A stretch of DNA of 64,000 bases from Dactylosporangium siamense (GTDB lineage: Bacteria; Actinomycetota; Actinomycetes; Mycobacteriales; Micromonosporaceae), in the NCBI RefSeq assembly GCF_016862795.1, contig NZ_BONQ01000057.1:1-64000 (forward strand). The letters run 5' to 3'. Below the pieces are notes generated by a model, which saw only the letters and a program-made list of their open reading frames with translations, had not been told where the DNA came from and searched no databases. Position 1 is the stretch's first letter. Every line of letters begins with the position of its first letter. Both the position numbers and the translations under genes were made by a program. This document shows positions 63,839 to 64,000 of the stretch, one piece after another.

Positions 63839-64000
63839 GAAGCTGGTGCCGCCGCTGGGCGTCGTCTTCGACGGCCCCGTCGTCGCCAGCACGTCCCGCT
63901 CGATCGCGGGCGTCGTGTCCGAGGTGCCGATCAGCCGCTGGCCGAGATCGCTCTCAGCGAACCGGCTGTTGGCCAGCTTGTCGGTCACCTTGGTCTTGCT
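63836..64000 (-). CDS. C-terminal end of an unknown protein (runs off right edge)
   Basis: The last 54 residues of a minus-strand gene, ending with a TAG at 63838-63836. They include KLANSRFAESDLGQRLIGTS and a Thr/Ser/Gly tail ending GGTSF. Codon use (G/C at nearly every third position) supports coding. The family is not recognised. Confidence 0.5.
   Translation of the reverse strand, partial: SKTKVTDKLANSRFAESDLGQRLIGTSDTTPAIERDVLATTGPSKTTPSGGTSF

Overview
The window looks like a chromosomal segment of a high-G+C filamentous actinobacterium, most likely Micromonosporaceae (Actinoplanes/Dactylosporangium type). The basis is very high G+C with G/C third codon positions, frequent GTG and TTG starts, GTGA/ATGA coupled overlaps, an MptB-type mannosyltransferase, clustered Roadblock proteins, a c-di-AMP (ydaO) riboswitch before a secreted wall hydrolase, and many secreted enzymes carrying carbohydrate-binding modules. 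No rRNA, tRNA, CRISPR array or recognisable transposase was seen.

Layout. 1-605: start of an MFS transporter running off the left edge. 984-9115: three secreted carbohydrate-active proteins (an alpha/alpha-barrel glycosidase with a beta/gamma-crystallin domain, a PQQ-type sugar dehydrogenase with PKD/CBM6/F5-8C modules, and ThuA plus 3-keto-disaccharide hydrolase plus FN3 plus F5/8C). 9.2-12.2 kb: SMI1-like fragment and an acetoin pair alsS-alsD. 12.3 kb: an 85-bp relic of a dus gene beside a GGDEF-EAL protein. 14.66-16.9 kb: a secreted PstS-like/lipase fusion. 17.3-22.2 kb: a 1484-residue secreted alanine-rich coiled-coil polymorphic toxin with a Hint domain and an unrecognised C-terminal toxin, coupled by a 4-bp overlap to a putative immunity gene. 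22.5-26.4 kb: a truncated dus copy, a HigBA-like toxin-antitoxin pair with a frameshifted toxin, a lower-G+C zinc-cluster/GIY-YIG-like protein, and the intact dus gene. 26.4-47.9 kb: mostly core genes (aminotransferase, ppdK, Roadblock operon, AI-2E-type exporter, dgt, FAD reductase, two-component system, GAF-PAS-GGDEF, riboswitch plus wall hydrolase, polyprenyl synthetase-like, DUF218, dnaG). 47.9-51.9 kb: MptB-like transferase and a three-gene Drr-type ABC exporter. 51.9-53.1 kb: no confident gene. 53.1-63.7 kb: xylose-type uptake and catabolic cluster (ROK regulator, two-NBD ATPase, permease, binding lipoprotein, Gfo/Idh/MocA oxidoreductase, xylA, secreted ThuA-CBM6-CBM6, sugar phosphate isomerase/epimerase). 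The right edge holds the 3' end of an unknown gene.

How the parts fit. Both ends serve plant-polysaccharide or glycoside use: secreted hydrolases and oxidoreductases act outside, and the ABC system with XylA and the Gfo/Idh and TIM-barrel enzymes acts inside. Two ThuA paralogues, about 53 kb apart, tie the two ends together. Two regions stand out as accessory: the Hint polymorphic toxin with its immunity gene, and the segment flanked by dus copies that holds the toxin-antitoxin and GIY-YIG-like genes. Three dus-derived sequences within 14 kb suggest repeated recombination at dus. All functions are inferred by reading the sequence; no search was run.
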